From Nemopilema nomurai (taxonomy: Eukaryota > Cnidaria > Scyphozoa > Rhizostomeae > Rhizostomatidae), in the NCBI GenBank assembly GCA_003864495.1, contig ML133478.1, positions 444,498-508,497 of the forward strand: a stretch of 64,000 nt of DNA, written 5' to 3'. Position numbers and translations under genes: made by a program. How positions within the stretch are numbered: the first letter of the stretch is position 1; each line of letters starts with the position of its first letter. Shown in pieces: positions 45,719-58,900 of the stretch. Under the pieces are notes generated by a model. The model was not told the DNA's origin. It ran no database searches and was given only the letters and a program-made list of their open reading frames with translations.

Positions 45719-46696
45719 GCTTCATCTGGTTCTAGGCCGATCAAGCCTGAACAACCCTAGTGCTCCTCCGTTGCACGAGACAGTAGTTTCCCAATGTAAC
45801 GGCGATTCAGCTTTCTACAGCAACAGGCAAAATGTTACGGCCGAATCGCGTCTTGCCTCCGCTTCTCATTTCACAATTGGGGCTCGGCATCCCGGCGTAC
45901 TCTTTCTTCAATAACCATGTTTACCTATCTAACCCATCGTTCCCTTGTTTATTATGATTTTCACCTGCGATTTATAATCACCCGTTTGCCGTTAATTGCG
46001 CCTGAGATTCTAGTGAAAATGCGGCATTTTGTTTTCATGAGTTATTAGAAGAAGCAATATGCAGTCTATTATCTCCAAACAAGAAGAGAATATTCCAACA
46101 GAACCTAGTGAGGGTATCTAAACCCGCAGAAAGCGGTTAACTTGGCTGGTAGCAATCTATTTGTGAGGAAAGAGTTATCTTTCTTTATCAAGATCCAGTG
46201 GGTAATTGATTGCCCTGCGGAAAGTATATTTGCACGACTATGGCTAGTCTATTGCCATGTCATTAATTTTTTTTCAACTGCGATATTCATTCATACTAAC
46301 TTTGCACACTCTTCCATTTCCTCTACTTTACAATAGCGCAAGGGTGTCATAGGTGGGGGTTTTAACCACCTTTCCCAATACTACTATTTGAAATAGCTGT
46401 TAGCTCAAGTCTGGTCAACATCTATTTGCCTATTCGTTATCTCTGCCCACTATCAAAGCCAGAAATTTGAACAAAATTGACTCGTTTTTCGTTCCACCAA
46501 GAATTCTAGTTCGCAAAACGAGGTTTGACGAAATGCGCCTTCGAAGCACCACTGATTGCATCAGACACCAGGCGCTTGACTTCATGTGGCCTCTTCTAAA
46601 AGGTATAATGGCGGATGAACTTTAAGGTTCATGTGTTGTAAGAACCAAGGATTTGTCTTTTTGTCAGTTACAGTTTTGTTTAGTTTTGCAACAAAC
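45719..46696. other. Divergent promoter interval between GPCR and eIF2 gamma
   Basis: About 980 bp separate the two start codons. No ORF is supported. ATGGCGG at about 46608 resembles a YY1-type element common in housekeeping promoters; this is a weak hint only. Confidence 0.35.
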
Positions 46697-49600
46697 ATGG
46701 CAGACGAAACGGAAAGTGCTCAAAGGAACATGCAACCACACCTTGCCAAGCAAGATTTATCTACGCTAGTAAGTTTTCAATATGGTTGTTTTCTGGCCTG
46801 CCGTTTTTAGGCCATTGGGCTTGTTCGCTACTTATCCTATCAATATTCGAATTCATGCGTGTCGGCACAATTTGGAAAATTGTTTAGTAAATTCTCAAGT
46901 GACTGAGTGTTTTCCTTTCTGCAATTGTCTGAAATATAAGCTTTTAGCACTAGCTTCATAAGAAAAGCTTAGTTTCATAATTAAGATGCGGAAACTCTTT
47001 GGCAGACGTCTCCTAGTACTTGAAATATATTTTCTAATTTCGTTGTACAGGTAGCAATTTAAGTAATTAATACGAAACATGATTACAAGCCAGTTTAAGT
47101 TGAAAAACTTTAGTCTAGCTGTCCAACAGCTTTAATGGAATGCTTGAGTTGATTTGCGAATCATGTTAATTTTCAACACAATTTCTTTCTCAATCAAGGA
47201 CGTGTCAAGACTTCATCCATTATCTCCTGAGATTATAAGCAGACAAGCCACTATAAATATTGGTAGGGACATGTTTTGCTTCACTATTGAGAAACGGGTG
47301 CTTGTAATAGACTTTTTTGTTGAACATACAGCATGATTCATTAAAGCCAATTGTAGCTAATATCTCCCATGCAAATAATTAGATAATGTGTAAATGATTA
47401 GACAACTTTTAATTTGGCAAGCCCTTTCTTAAAAATAAATCTTGCTGTAGTGCCTACAGAATATTACTCCAATTGCCAAAGTGCTCTTTCTAAAATCAGT
47501 TGGGAGAGTGTTTGTTAGGCAAAAAATTTTCTGTACTGTATGTATGTTCCATGCCATCTAAAACCATTAGATGTAGCAAATAGCTGTTTTTAATTGGAAT
47601 GGTTTCTGTTATTAATGACACCAATAGTTGATTTCAATATTTGTTTTGATAAAGATGTTTTGAAATTATTTTGGATGTATTCTGTACAAGGATGTATTGT
47701 TTTATAGAAAAATAATTTTCTTCTTTATTTGGTTCATCATAGGTACTATTGGGCATGTAGCTCATGGTAAATCTACTGTTGTTAAAGCAATTTCAGGAGT
47801 GCAGGTATTTTAAAAAAATTCTTTCAAAACAAGGATTCTTTACATAGGTGAATTGGAACTATTAATCTCTAGATGAACATATATAATTCTATTCTATTCT
47901 ATAGCAATTTTTGCCAGTCCTGCCTGAAATATTTGTTGCTATCTTTGCAGTTGAAAGTTCATATTAAGGGAATTCTCTGCAAATTATTTAAGCAACCTTT
48001 CAACGGGTATTAGTGAGTCTGTTGTCAGAGTGATCATCGATATGACAAATTCAAAACAAAGAGAGGTGGTATTTTGGGTGGAGAAAGAAAGGGGTTTAAT
48101 CTCTTTTAAATATCTTTTATCAAAAACATATGTTGGGTTGTTTTTATATTCAACTTACTTTTAAGATAATGAAATGTGAAAATGTATTTGTTCCCATTTT
48201 AGACTGTTAGATTTAAGAATGAACTAGTAAGAAACATCACAATTAAGCTTGGATATGCAAATGCCAAGGTATGAATATATATCAATATGATTAAGATTTG
48301 TTATTCATGTTCCCCATTGATGTGCCTTAAGGCTTTGTTTTGCTGTGGGTAGCTTAATCCATCTCCCGTTCAAATGGTGTGCATAGTTGTGGTAATACTA
48401 TTAATTGCATTATGTAAAAACCAGAAGATTTTTCAGTAGTGCTAACCTTGTGTTTCCTTCTTCTTTATTTGCTGTAAGAATTTTCTTTTTCAGTTTAATA
48501 ATATTTTAGTTATAATCATCAATAATACTAAGTCAAAAAAATTCTTGGCTATTTGTGATTAAGGTGGCTAATACTTTAGTATGTATAAAAAGTAGGTAGG
48601 TTTTATAGTAAATAGCTGTTTATAACTTTTACACTAATGTAGCAGCTGATTTATTTGGTTATGATGATAATAATGATGATGATGATATTTTCCATTGCTT
48701 TTGTTGCTAGATCTACAAATGTGATTCTCCATCGTGCCAAAGGCCTGCTAGCTACAGATCTTGTGGAAGTAGCAAAGAGGATCAGTTTCCCTGTGACAGA
48801 GCTGGCTGTACTGGAAAATTCAGGTTGATGAGGTGATGCCAATAGTGATCTGTCACCAAATTATTCATAATGCTAGACATCAATGTATGATTAATGTATA
48901 TATTTTGAATTATTGTTTGAGAGGTAAGCCTCATAAATTTTTTTTTGTCTTTATAGGCACATTTCATTTGTTGACTGTCCTGGTCACGACATTCTCATGG
49001 CTACCATGTTGAATGGAGCTGCTGTTATGGATGCAGCCTTATTGCTTGTTGCTGGAAATGAATCATGCCCTCAGCCACAGACGTCAGAGCACTTGGCAGC
49101 TATTGAAATAATGAAGCTTGAACACATTCTCATTTTGCAAAATAAAGTTGATTTAGTGAAAGAAAGTCAAGCGAAAGAACAGTCTGAACAAATAGCTAGA
49201 TTTGTCGAAGGTAATATTTGGTTTTATATATCACTTTTGTTATTGAAGAATTCCTGTGTTTATTCACCCTCAATCTCCTCCAAAAATGATTATCTTATGT
49301 TTTGAATTGGCAGTGCTAGAGAGCTATCCGCATCTACATATTTAAAGATCAGATTATTGATTTTACAGGAACAATAGCAGAGAAAGCGCCAGTAATTCCG
49401 ATATCTGCACAGTTGAAGTACAACATAGAAGTCATCTGTGAATACATTTGTAAGAAGGTCCCAATTCCAATAAGAGATTTTACATCTGAGCCAAGACTGA
49501 TAGGTATGAAGACTTCATTTGATTTGAATATTTGTCTGTTTTATATAAGTTTATGAAAGTATCAAACATGATGCTTAAAATGATAGGGGGATCATGATCC

Positions 49601-52600
49601 TAAAACAAAACAATGAAATAAGTAACAGTTTTGCAAACTTTTTGATAGTTAAGATATATAAGATTTAGGATGTTTCTATAGATAAGTGTTATCCTCAAAG
49701 GTACATCCAAATGTTTTAAATAACATTGTAAAAAAGAAAATGAAATGGCAAGGCAACATTTTAAGAAGATTCTGTTTTGAATTTAAGCACTCCTTTCCCA
49801 TATACGATGGCTATAGCATGCTCCCAGAAAACTTCAGACAAAATGTATTTGTGATCGTTTCTTTCTGCCTGCAAAGATTTTTAATCCAATGTTTTCATTA
49901 AGGCTGTACAGTCTAGCATCACATTTGAAATACTTATTGGGTTTAAATACATACCCACTATATATGTTTTAATCAAATGGCATTATGAATTAATGATTCC
50001 TATTTCCTCATTAAACTGTTGTATTACCCTGTTAAAACAAGTGGATGCTATAACCAGGAAAAGAAAGTGTAGCTGATATAACAATCCTTGATTTTCACTG
50101 CAGACCAAATTTTCTTTCATCTTTCATCAAATCTTCTGTCAGCTTTTAAATGAGATTGTAATGCTAATGTCTAAAGAATTGGCAAAGTAATGTATCATTG
50201 CCATTGCAAATATTGAGGTACGAGAAAATAAACAACATATAGTTAACAAAGGCTTAATAGCCCACCAAACAAGGAAGGGTCCTTCTTAGCCCCCTTTTTG
50301 TCTTGTTTTTGAAGAGGCCTGCAGCTTGAAAATTTTCAGTGAAATAGATGTTTCATCAATTAGTAGGTTTCTCATTGTAGTATGAACCAGCTGAATTTCA
50401 GTTTAGGCCTAGTATAATTTAGAAATTCTTTTAAATATGATCTTTATTCAGTTATCAGGTCCTTTGATGTGAATAAACCAGGCTGTGAGGTAGAAGATTT
50501 AAAAGGTGGTGTGGCTGGTGGAAGTATTCTCAGAGGTGTACTGAAGGTATTTTGGTGACCAATGATTTGTAAATTTATTGATAGATAATTGCCTCAGCTT
50601 TGTTTTTAATATAATATTAAGTGATGTATTATTGGCAGTGACACAATTTCCTTTCAGTTGGAATGATGTTCTCTATCATTTAGCAATGTATCAATCCTTG
50701 ATTTATCATCCATTAATTTTAGGTAGGTCAGGAAATTGAAATCCGGCCAGGTATAGTTTCTAAGGATGGTGATGGAAAGCTAACATGTCAGCCAATATTT
50801 TCAAAAATTGTTTCACTATTTGCTGAACACAATGATTTACAGTTTGCTGCCCCTGGAGGACTGATTGGTAAGAAATCAATTTAATCAATACTTTTATATA
50901 ATGTTATAATTTAGAAATTGTAGTATTCAGCACCATACATGGTTTCAGTCATAGCTTTGAAGACCAGCTCTTTGATCTTCTTGACCTTTTTTGATAATTT
51001 CATTGTTTCATTGTTATATATTCTTAAATATTCTGGACACTGGACCCTCCATCTAATGTTTTTTAAATATATTTCTAGGTGTTGGTACAAAAATTGACCC
51101 AACACTTTGTAGAGGTGATCGTATGGTTGGACAGGTATGTAATATGTAGAGTTTGTTTTTGTTGTTGTCTTGTTTTAGACCAGTGTTTAAACAATTTTTG
51201 TTTATTTGAGATTTTCTTATTAAGTAATTATGATTAAAAGTTTATTGTCATAAATCATAATGTGATTTTTTCCATCTATTATATAAACTTCTGTATCAAA
51301 GCTAATTGAACCAGGCCTGGTTGCAAGCATTTAAGCAGGCAAGCGATACACTGCTCTCCTTGGAGATTGATAGGTGACTAACTTTATATTGAAGCCAAAA
51401 CATAGAGGATCAAAATTCTATCAATATCAAGACCAAGACGGGCGGTCAACATGCCAACCAACATTGAGGCCTGATTGAACAGTTTAAGAAAAATTCTGAC
51501 CAAAATTTTGATTTCATATAAACAAAGCATTAGAATGGGATTTTAACATAAAGGAGAAATGATGTTTATTTATAAATTTTAATTATCTATCTTCAGGATC
51601 TCTTCATACTGTAATTGGGACATGTTCTTTGAAAACATGTCCAATTTTTTCAAATTAACAAGCTATTCATTCTTATTTTTAGGTCCTTGGTGCAGTTGGT
51701 GCTTTGCCAGAAATATATACAGAATTTGAAATAAATTATCATTTATTGAGACGTCTGTTGGGTGTGAAAACCGAAGGAGTAAAAAAAGGTGCCAAGATTC
51801 AAAAACTTGCGAAGAATGAAGTTCTCATGGTGAACATTGGCTCCTTATCAACAGGGGGCAGAGTAATTGCTGTAAAAAAGGATTTAGCAAGGATTGTTTT
51901 GACACAGCCTGTATGTACTGAAATCGGTGAAAAGATAGCACTTAGCAGGAGAGTTGAAAGTCATTGGAGGTAAGTTTTACTAGAGAAAATGAAGTTCTTA
52001 TTTGCACTCCTAGACATATTCACTAATCGTTCAATATGTCATTGTAAAAATTGGTGTTCTTTGTTGAAAAAAACTGTCAGTTTTTAAGTGGAAGAAATGC
52101 AATCTTTGTGTTCTTTACATAAAGATAAGCCTGTTCAAACACAGCCTGTACATTTTAGCCCCTATTATTCAAGTGAATAATGTTTCTCAATTTTTCTTAG
52201 ATTGATTGGATGGGGACAAATCCGTAAGGGGGTCACCATCAATGCAGGGTCAGTGGTAATCTTTTTCTCATTGCCTGTAAATTTGCCAAATCTTTTTTTC
52301 ATGTCTTCAAAGCCTGATATACCATTGGTATACCATACCATATGTGACAGTATGACTTGATTCAAAGATGTAAGCTACAGCTTTGCTAAAATATCGATTG
52401 TCTGAAAATCACAATGATTATGGATCAAAATCAATCAAAAAATCTCTTTAAGCTTGAAGTGACACTCAATGACTCCTCAGGCAATTATTTTCTTGTTTTT
52501 GAGTTTATCAGATGATTTTTATCAGTTATTATGTTTATGTTTGTGCAAAAGTTATTTAAACTTGAAGATGTTAAAGGAATGCAAATTCATTTTCAGTACT

Positions 52601-52802
52601 TGTCCAATTAAGGCTCATAATTCACTTGAGTTTAAAAAGTAAGAGTTATAAAGTAAAGTAAATCAGTGGTCACACAAAACTGAAATATCACACTATTTTT
52701 TACTTCTTAGCCTTGACAAAATATTTCTCTCCACAGTTTTATGGGCTTATTTTCTATCTGGTAAAAACACTTTTTTTACAGATCTGCATAGCCAGGGATT
52801 AA
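46697..52802 (+). CDS. EIF2S3: Eukaryotic translation initiation factor 2 subunit gamma
   Basis: Exons: 46697-46768, 47199-47262, 47743-47804, 48203-48268, 48711-48832, 48957-49210, 49369-49503, 50452-50546, 50723-50867, 51079-51134, 51683-51969, 52201-52255 and probably 52782-52802, giving 477 residues (the human protein has 472). This GTPase subunit brings initiator Met-tRNA to the 40S ribosome. The G1 motif is GHVAHGKST. The zinc-binding insertion has its cysteines ([11 protein letters not shown]...SCGSS). G3 is DCPGHD, followed by [16 protein letters not shown]4 is QNKVDLV, and SAQLKYNI follows. The C-terminal beta-barrel part includes LVEVxPG-like [10 protein letters not shown], and the last conserved block is [13 protein letters not shown]. 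If the last splice is not used, the frame reads on to a stop at 52360 and gives an odd hydrophobic tail. A GAT/AAT microsatellite lies in the intron near 48660-48688. Confidence 0.95.
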
Positions 52803-53683
52803 AGTTCTGCATTTCTGGAAATGAAACCAACTAGAAACAACACAGCACCAATGAGTCCAATGTGGAAAGCAGGATGCAGAAGTAACAATAATGCACTAAA
52901 ACCAAAAGATGGACCCTTCTGCTTTTGAAATGGATCTATTATTTACCAACTTTTTTCAAAAGAAACTCTACCTAATCATTTCAAATATAAACATGAAACT
53001 TGGAGCTTTAAAGGTATGATGCTGTAGTGTTTTGGCAAGAAGATTTAAATGCCTTGACTGCTTTTGTTTCTACTGTTGATGATTTTCTTTAGAATAAAAT
53101 GACTTCTGTCCAAACTAGTGCCAAAACATCAACCACACACGGGACTAGTTTATATGAAGAAAAACAAACAACTAGCTGCTGATTCTTAAAGTTAACAATC
53201 ACTATTACAATACTATTACTTAGCTTCAAATGAAAGGAGGAAAATTGCCTACCACAACTTGTGCTAAATCTTGTAACAACAGCAACCATACAAAAATAAA
53301 TAATTTGTAGAATGATGCTAAGTGTTATCATCAATATTTGATTGCTATAGTTTATATTAATTAATGTCAAACCAAAAAACTGATAACTGCAGAATGAAAA
53401 ATTGCTTCAAAATAGCTTTAATTTCAAAATAACTTTTTTTTGATCTGAGTTATTGATATTTGACAAAGGTAATTATAGAATGCCCAGTAACACCAAGTGA
53501 AAGTTGTATTTCACTTAATAAGTGTCACTGATGATCAAAATTGTCTTTCATTTTTGGTTATTTCAATATAAGTACTCCAATGTAGGCTTCAAAACAAAAT
53601 TACAAAGATTCAAGTAACATATAGAAGGTATATCTTACTGTAAAGAACGAGGCAAGTAAAATGCTTCATTGCAATTTAAACTT
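52803..53683. other. Convergent 3' region, no gene seen
   Basis: AT-rich DNA lies between the ends of eIF2 gamma (plus) and the sugar transporter (minus). It should hold both 3' untranslated regions. Short ORFs here have no protein-like features that I would defend. Confidence 0.4.
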
Positions 53684-55262
53684 CTACTCTGGCCTAGAAT
53701 ACAATACTATAGCTGAAATAACCATGAATGCCCCAATAAGAAACTGAATACTGACAGTGAAACTAAAAATGTAAACAGAAACAACACAAGAGACAATAAT
53801 GGAGAAGGAAGTTGCAAAACCTTTAAGAATGTTATCTGCATACTTCACAACCACTGCCACTAAAAGTCCACCAAATGCTTGCATGAAGATAACAATCCAA
53901 ACAAGTGTGTTATAACCGAAGAGAAATCCTTTTTGCTGCACAGCGGCTCCATCATTGGCAAACATTCCAATAATCCCAACAAGAACACCAAAGATACCCA
54001 TCTGAATATTTCGCAGCCAAATTGAGCCAGGAGTGCCTTTTAGGATCTTTTCAAAATAAACCCCTGCAAATCCTGAACACAGACTTGAAGCAATTACAGC
54101 ACCCAAACCAACAAGTGGATTCTGGGTGCTGTCTGCAGATGTTGGGGACTTCTTTGCTGATGTACTTGTTGGTTGCAACTGCACCATGGCAACGCCAATG
54201 AACAACACAACCAGTGAGACCCATTTTGTCCCATTAAGTTTCTTGCCAAGCATCACAACAGAGAAGATAGCTGTTGTTAATATTTTGAGCTGATATGTGA
54301 CCTGAAATGTCGCTGCATCAAGATTGGAAATGGCAACGTACTGCAAATTGTTCTGCACCACATAGATCAGGGATGGAACTGCAACCTTTAAGGTGTCTAA
54401 CGGCTGAGACAGAATATGTCCATGCAAGAACCTTAGCCACTCTGGTATGCTTTTGATTTGAAAAAGGGTAATACCAAGACATGCAAGAACTTTGAATAGC
54501 TGCAAAAAATTAATAATGAAAAATTTAGAGACTTTACAGTTGTGTCAGTGAAGTGCAAGTCCTAACAAGGAAGCGTATTTAAAAGGTGAACACAATTCAA
54601 GGCTAAAATCACAAAACAAAAGGCTAATGATGATTGTCTTTTACTTCAGGGTTTCGAGACTTTTAATTTGCAATTATTTTATTTTTGAAGAAAAACCATT
54701 TTGATCTAATAATTAGGTGTACTACAATATACCGTAGAAATACAGTGTCAACAAAGCTTTAGGAAGTTCTGGCTCAAAACGCAACTAAAAAGGTTTTCTT
54801 TAGTTGTCAAACCAAAACGCGTTGAGTATGTCTTCTTAGTGAAATTTTTCTCACATTTGAGTCTAAGTTACATCGCATCTGCCTCCAAATGACACCAGCT
54901 CCAAGAGCACAAAGAATGGTACACAGGTTCTCTCGACACGTGGAAAACGTCAACATCATGTTGCATCCCCGAATAACCCACCCCTGGAAACCGCACGAAA
55001 ACATACGCACGACAACGAAAAGCTCCCAAATGGGTTGGCCTAGCATAGGAAATGGTTTTCTCACCTCTGCTAACACCACTGCTGTGCTTGTGATGTATCT
55101 GTCTCCAGGTAGAATCCTAGAGTACCTGATCAACAAGATCAAGGAGGCATTCTGCAGTGTGAGAATGACTAAACTCCAGTATTTGAGAGATTTATTTGCC
55201 GCCGTCTGCGGATTCTGCTTCATCTCTATAGCCACAGAAGCTCCTTTGGTAGATATTGTCAT
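53684..55262 (-). CDS. SLC35A2: Golgi UDP-galactose/nucleotide-sugar transporter, SLC35A2-like
   Basis: Two minus-strand exons, 55065-55262 and 53684-54499, join in phase 0 (TAVVLAE then LFKVLACLG) to 337-338 residues, the usual SLC35A length. The protein is a ten-helix antiporter that exchanges UDP-sugar for UMP in the Golgi membrane. Conserved blocks are PSLIYVVQNNLQYVAISNL, QVTYQLKILTTA, SGFAGVYFEKILK, WLRNIQ and the signature VKYADNILKGFATS. Wording such as IYVVQNNLQYVAISNL and QAFGGLLVAVVVKYADN is closer to SLC35A2 (UDP-galactose) than to SLC35A3 (UDP-GlcNAc), but substrate cannot be assigned from sequence alone. The N-terminal exon starts MTISTKG before the first helix (SLVILTLQNASLILLIRYS). 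It is head to head with the KIF20B-like gene. Confidence 0.9.
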
Positions 55263-55993
55263 AATCAGTTGTTTTAATGATGCAGATACTCGTTAAGGCC
55301 TCCGGCAGAATTATCCACGTAGGCCCACGTAGCAGCCACATCAAGGCCAATAATTGGGCTACGCAGCGCCTCATAATACCTACGCAGCGCCCGGGTGAAG
55401 ACAGTTTTGTCTGACATGTTTATCAGTCCACTATTTTCAAGACTTTTACCTCTTTTTCAAGACTTTTACCTCTTTTTTCTATGCTGCAAGCCAATGACGA
55501 ATTCTCATATAATATCGTGCAATAGGAAGCCTTTTATGTATTTTTTTAAGCAAATAACATTACAACAATTATATAACAAGTGAATCTTTGTTGCTGAGCT
55601 CCTTGGCCCTTTGCCTTTGCTACACCGAAACACTCTCTTTTCTTTAACAAAGACAGCCCTTTGAATAGCCATATTGTCATGCATACGGAATCTATAAAAT
55701 GTCATAATAATTTGAAAGCAAATACTTCTAGAAAATGAATTTTGCTGTGACATCTTGCAGAATAGTTACAAACGACGCTGCGCATGAAAGCATATACGTA
55801 GGCAGTTGCGGGCGGCCTGTGCTCTTCTTGGTTTTGATTGGCTATCCCCGTTTCTCCATTGTTGAAGCTGTCCAATCATTATTTGAGGTGGAATTTCAAA
55901 TTCGTTTAGTTTGTGTCAAGTTTGGCAAGGAAAGATGAAGTAACCATTAACTTAATGTCGATATAATTTTTCAAACGCACTAATTACAAAATC
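55263..55993. promoter_or_regulatory. Bidirectional promoter region, SLC35A2-like / KIF20B-like
   Basis: About 730 bp lie between the two start codons. Inverted CCAAT boxes stand at 55837-55841 (ATTGG) and 55872-55876 (CCAAT), roughly 120-155 bp before the kinesin ATG. Pairs of NF-Y sites spaced about 30-35 bp are common in promoters of mitotic genes. A TTCAAA (TTTGAA on the other strand) near 55899 could act as a CHR element. These are readings of short motifs and are weak individually. Confidence 0.35.
55434..55474. repeat. 20-bp direct tandem duplication
   Basis: TTTTCAAGACTTTTACCTCT occurs twice in a row (GACTTTTACC at 55441 and 55461). It lies in the shared promoter interval of the transporter and kinesin genes. 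Just before it, ACGCAGCGCC also occurs twice (near 55362 and 55382). Confidence 0.75.
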
Positions 55994-58900
55994 ATGTCGG
56001 ACGAAAGCTGTTACTACAGTCCAGGTGAAGCGGTAGAGAGCGAGAAGGAAAACAATGTCAGCCATCTCGCACGCAATCTCATGTCAGAGTTCCAAGATGA
56101 AGTTAAAACCATTCCGGATAAAAATACTGATAATCGTGAACCAATTAAAGTTTATTTGAGAATAAGGCCATTTTCTCAAGACGAAATGAAGGCATCAGAG
56201 GATCAAGGCTGCCTTCAAATTTTGGATGACAAAACCGTTCTCTTAAGCGCTCCGCGAGATTCGTTCACATTCAAGAGCAGCATTCGTGGGGTTGCAGAAC
56301 AAAGCCATCAATTTTCATTCTCAAAAATATATGACGAAAATGTTTCACAGAAGGATATATTTGATGACACAATGCTGGGATATGTTAAAGACTTTATGGA
56401 TGGTATAAACTGTCTGATTTTCACTTACGGGGTCACAAATTCAGGAAAGGTATGTAATCCACTTTATTGAGTAAACAAACTTTGTACTATATAGAAGATT
56501 TCGCGATGGACTATATAAATCATAAAATAATAAATATGAATTATAGGGCTAGAGCTGTCGCTGCTATCAAAACGCATTTTCTTTTCTAACGCATTTTCTG
56601 TTTGTAATGTTTTTAATTTTCTTGAAGCAAGGGATGTTTTTATAAAAAGCTAGAATACAAAACCACACACATTGATTTACAGAAAACCTACAGCCGTACA
56701 CGTATTGTTATAAGAAAGTTTAAAATGACTTAGAAATTCAAACTAGTATTCAAACTTTGTTTTGGGGCAAAAATATACTATTTTCTTCTAAAACATTTCC
56801 TCATAAGAAAAATATGTGTAATCTTGCATGCAGTACTATGTCACAATGTTTGCTTTAAACTGATGCTTGTTTTCATACACTTATATCTGTGGTTGTTTCC
56901 ACAGACTTTTACAATTCAAGGCAACCCTAAGAATGGTGGGATCCTACCACGTGCCCTGGATGTTTTGTTCAATAGTATAAAAGGGAGGCAATATGAACAT
57001 ATGAATTTAAAGCCAACAATGTACCAAGATGTCTCCAGCTTGGACCAAGGAAAGCAACACTTTGAAGAAGTGCTGAAGAAAGCTGTTTTGAATGCTGGTG
57101 AAAAGCATGACATTGATTTATCAATTTTGTGGAAAATGGACACAACTGCACAAAATGACACATCAAGCATATCTGCAACCAGTACTGCTTCTAGTAGCTA
57201 CATCACTGCCAATGAAGATGGTATGGAATATGAGATTTTTAAGTTTTGAATGTTCACCAAAAGATGTCAAAAATATGTTCTAAATAAGCATTATTTGAAA
57301 TCTACTAAATATATTTCAAACATTGTTGAAAGTCAGATAGTCAATGTGGTAATGGTCTATTGCTATTACCTGCTAAACTGGAAAGTTTCCTGTGAATCTT
57401 TCTCAAGCTAGTACAAAAGGTCATTTAAGAGTCATCAAAATCACTTAAAGAGTAATGTGTAATTTTTATCTTTTACTTCTATTAGTTGATTATAGCACAA
57501 TATCAGATGAGCTGAAGGAGAGAGTTTGTGATGGCACAGTCATTGACATTAAGTCTCAGGGACCAGTAAAGTTTAGTGTCTGGGTTTCTTTTGCCGAAAT
57601 TTACAATGAATATGTTTATGATCTTCTGGATCCAACTCCACTTGCAAGAGGAAAGAAGAGGCCAACATTGAAGCTTGGTGATGACAAAAATGGGAATCCT
57701 TACATCAAAGGTATATATTTCTGGTTCCCGCTAGATCAAAAGAAGCTACTTTCATTGAATATTCAGAGAACTTCCCTGGATAACTTTCCTTTGCATCATT
57801 TCTAATGGTTTACTAATGTTGGCTTTTTTCTCTTTTCCTCTTAGGATTGAGAGAAATACAAGTAAACTCAGCTGATGAGGCTTTTAAGGTAATCAAGATA
57901 TGGATACATTGACTGGGACCTTTTTGATGAAATGCTTTCAGGAAACACAATAAGCTTGAAATCTCAATGCTGCACAATAACGGCTATGCATTATAAATTG
58001 TTAAATACTTGGAAGTCAGAGAGACAGGCAAAAGCGTAAAGATGGTATTTGTTTAAAGTTAATTGCTATTGTTGTCCAGCCACATCTTATAATTTTCAAT
58101 ACAAATTTAACATATTTTGTTTTTTTAAGATCCTTAAGGTTGGACAAAAGAATCAGAACTTTGCTGCAACAAAGTTGAATCAGAATTCTAGTAGGAGGTT
58201 TGTTTCCTTTTTGCTGTGTTTAGTTCTTTTCATTATAACCAGCTTCTAACTGTTTGATAATAGAAGGTAGAATTAGACAAACATGGTCAACCTGTCATGG
58301 AGGCTTCATTTGAAGGAAGCTATTCTCGAGGGCAGGTATGGACCTTACTTAAGAATATGATACATCTCATTAACATGTCTCACTTTATTAACTTTGCTTA
58401 AAGCTAAATACTTATTTTACAATTATACCAAAATGGAGAATAACGTGCCAACTCTCTCATCTTTTCACCATAACTGTGGTGCCTAATTTTCCAGACAATG
58501 AACCTTAAGGTAGTTTCCTGGCTCCTTATGTGACAGAGAAGCCTCAATGACCCTTGTAGATAGCTGTTCTATTGGCTGTATTGAGCCATTAATGGTTGAG
58601 CAAGCGATTGCTATACACCTAACTGATAAAAATTGATATTGCTAAATGTTGCATTTGATAACAGCTTTACTGGATTTAGCTACACAGTGTGTCAACAAAT
58701 GCCTCTCTTGTTTGGTGGTTTCATTTCATTTTTCAAGTGATGGTCTTGCCATGCACATTAGGATAGACCTTATTAATCACTGCATATCAGTTAGTGGTCG
58801 ATGGCCAGTGATGATTGCATCAGTTTCATTAAGCCAGCTGCTTTTTTCTCTCAATTTCAGCCATTCCATTTTCACAATCAAGACCCTCAGGGTTGTTGAT

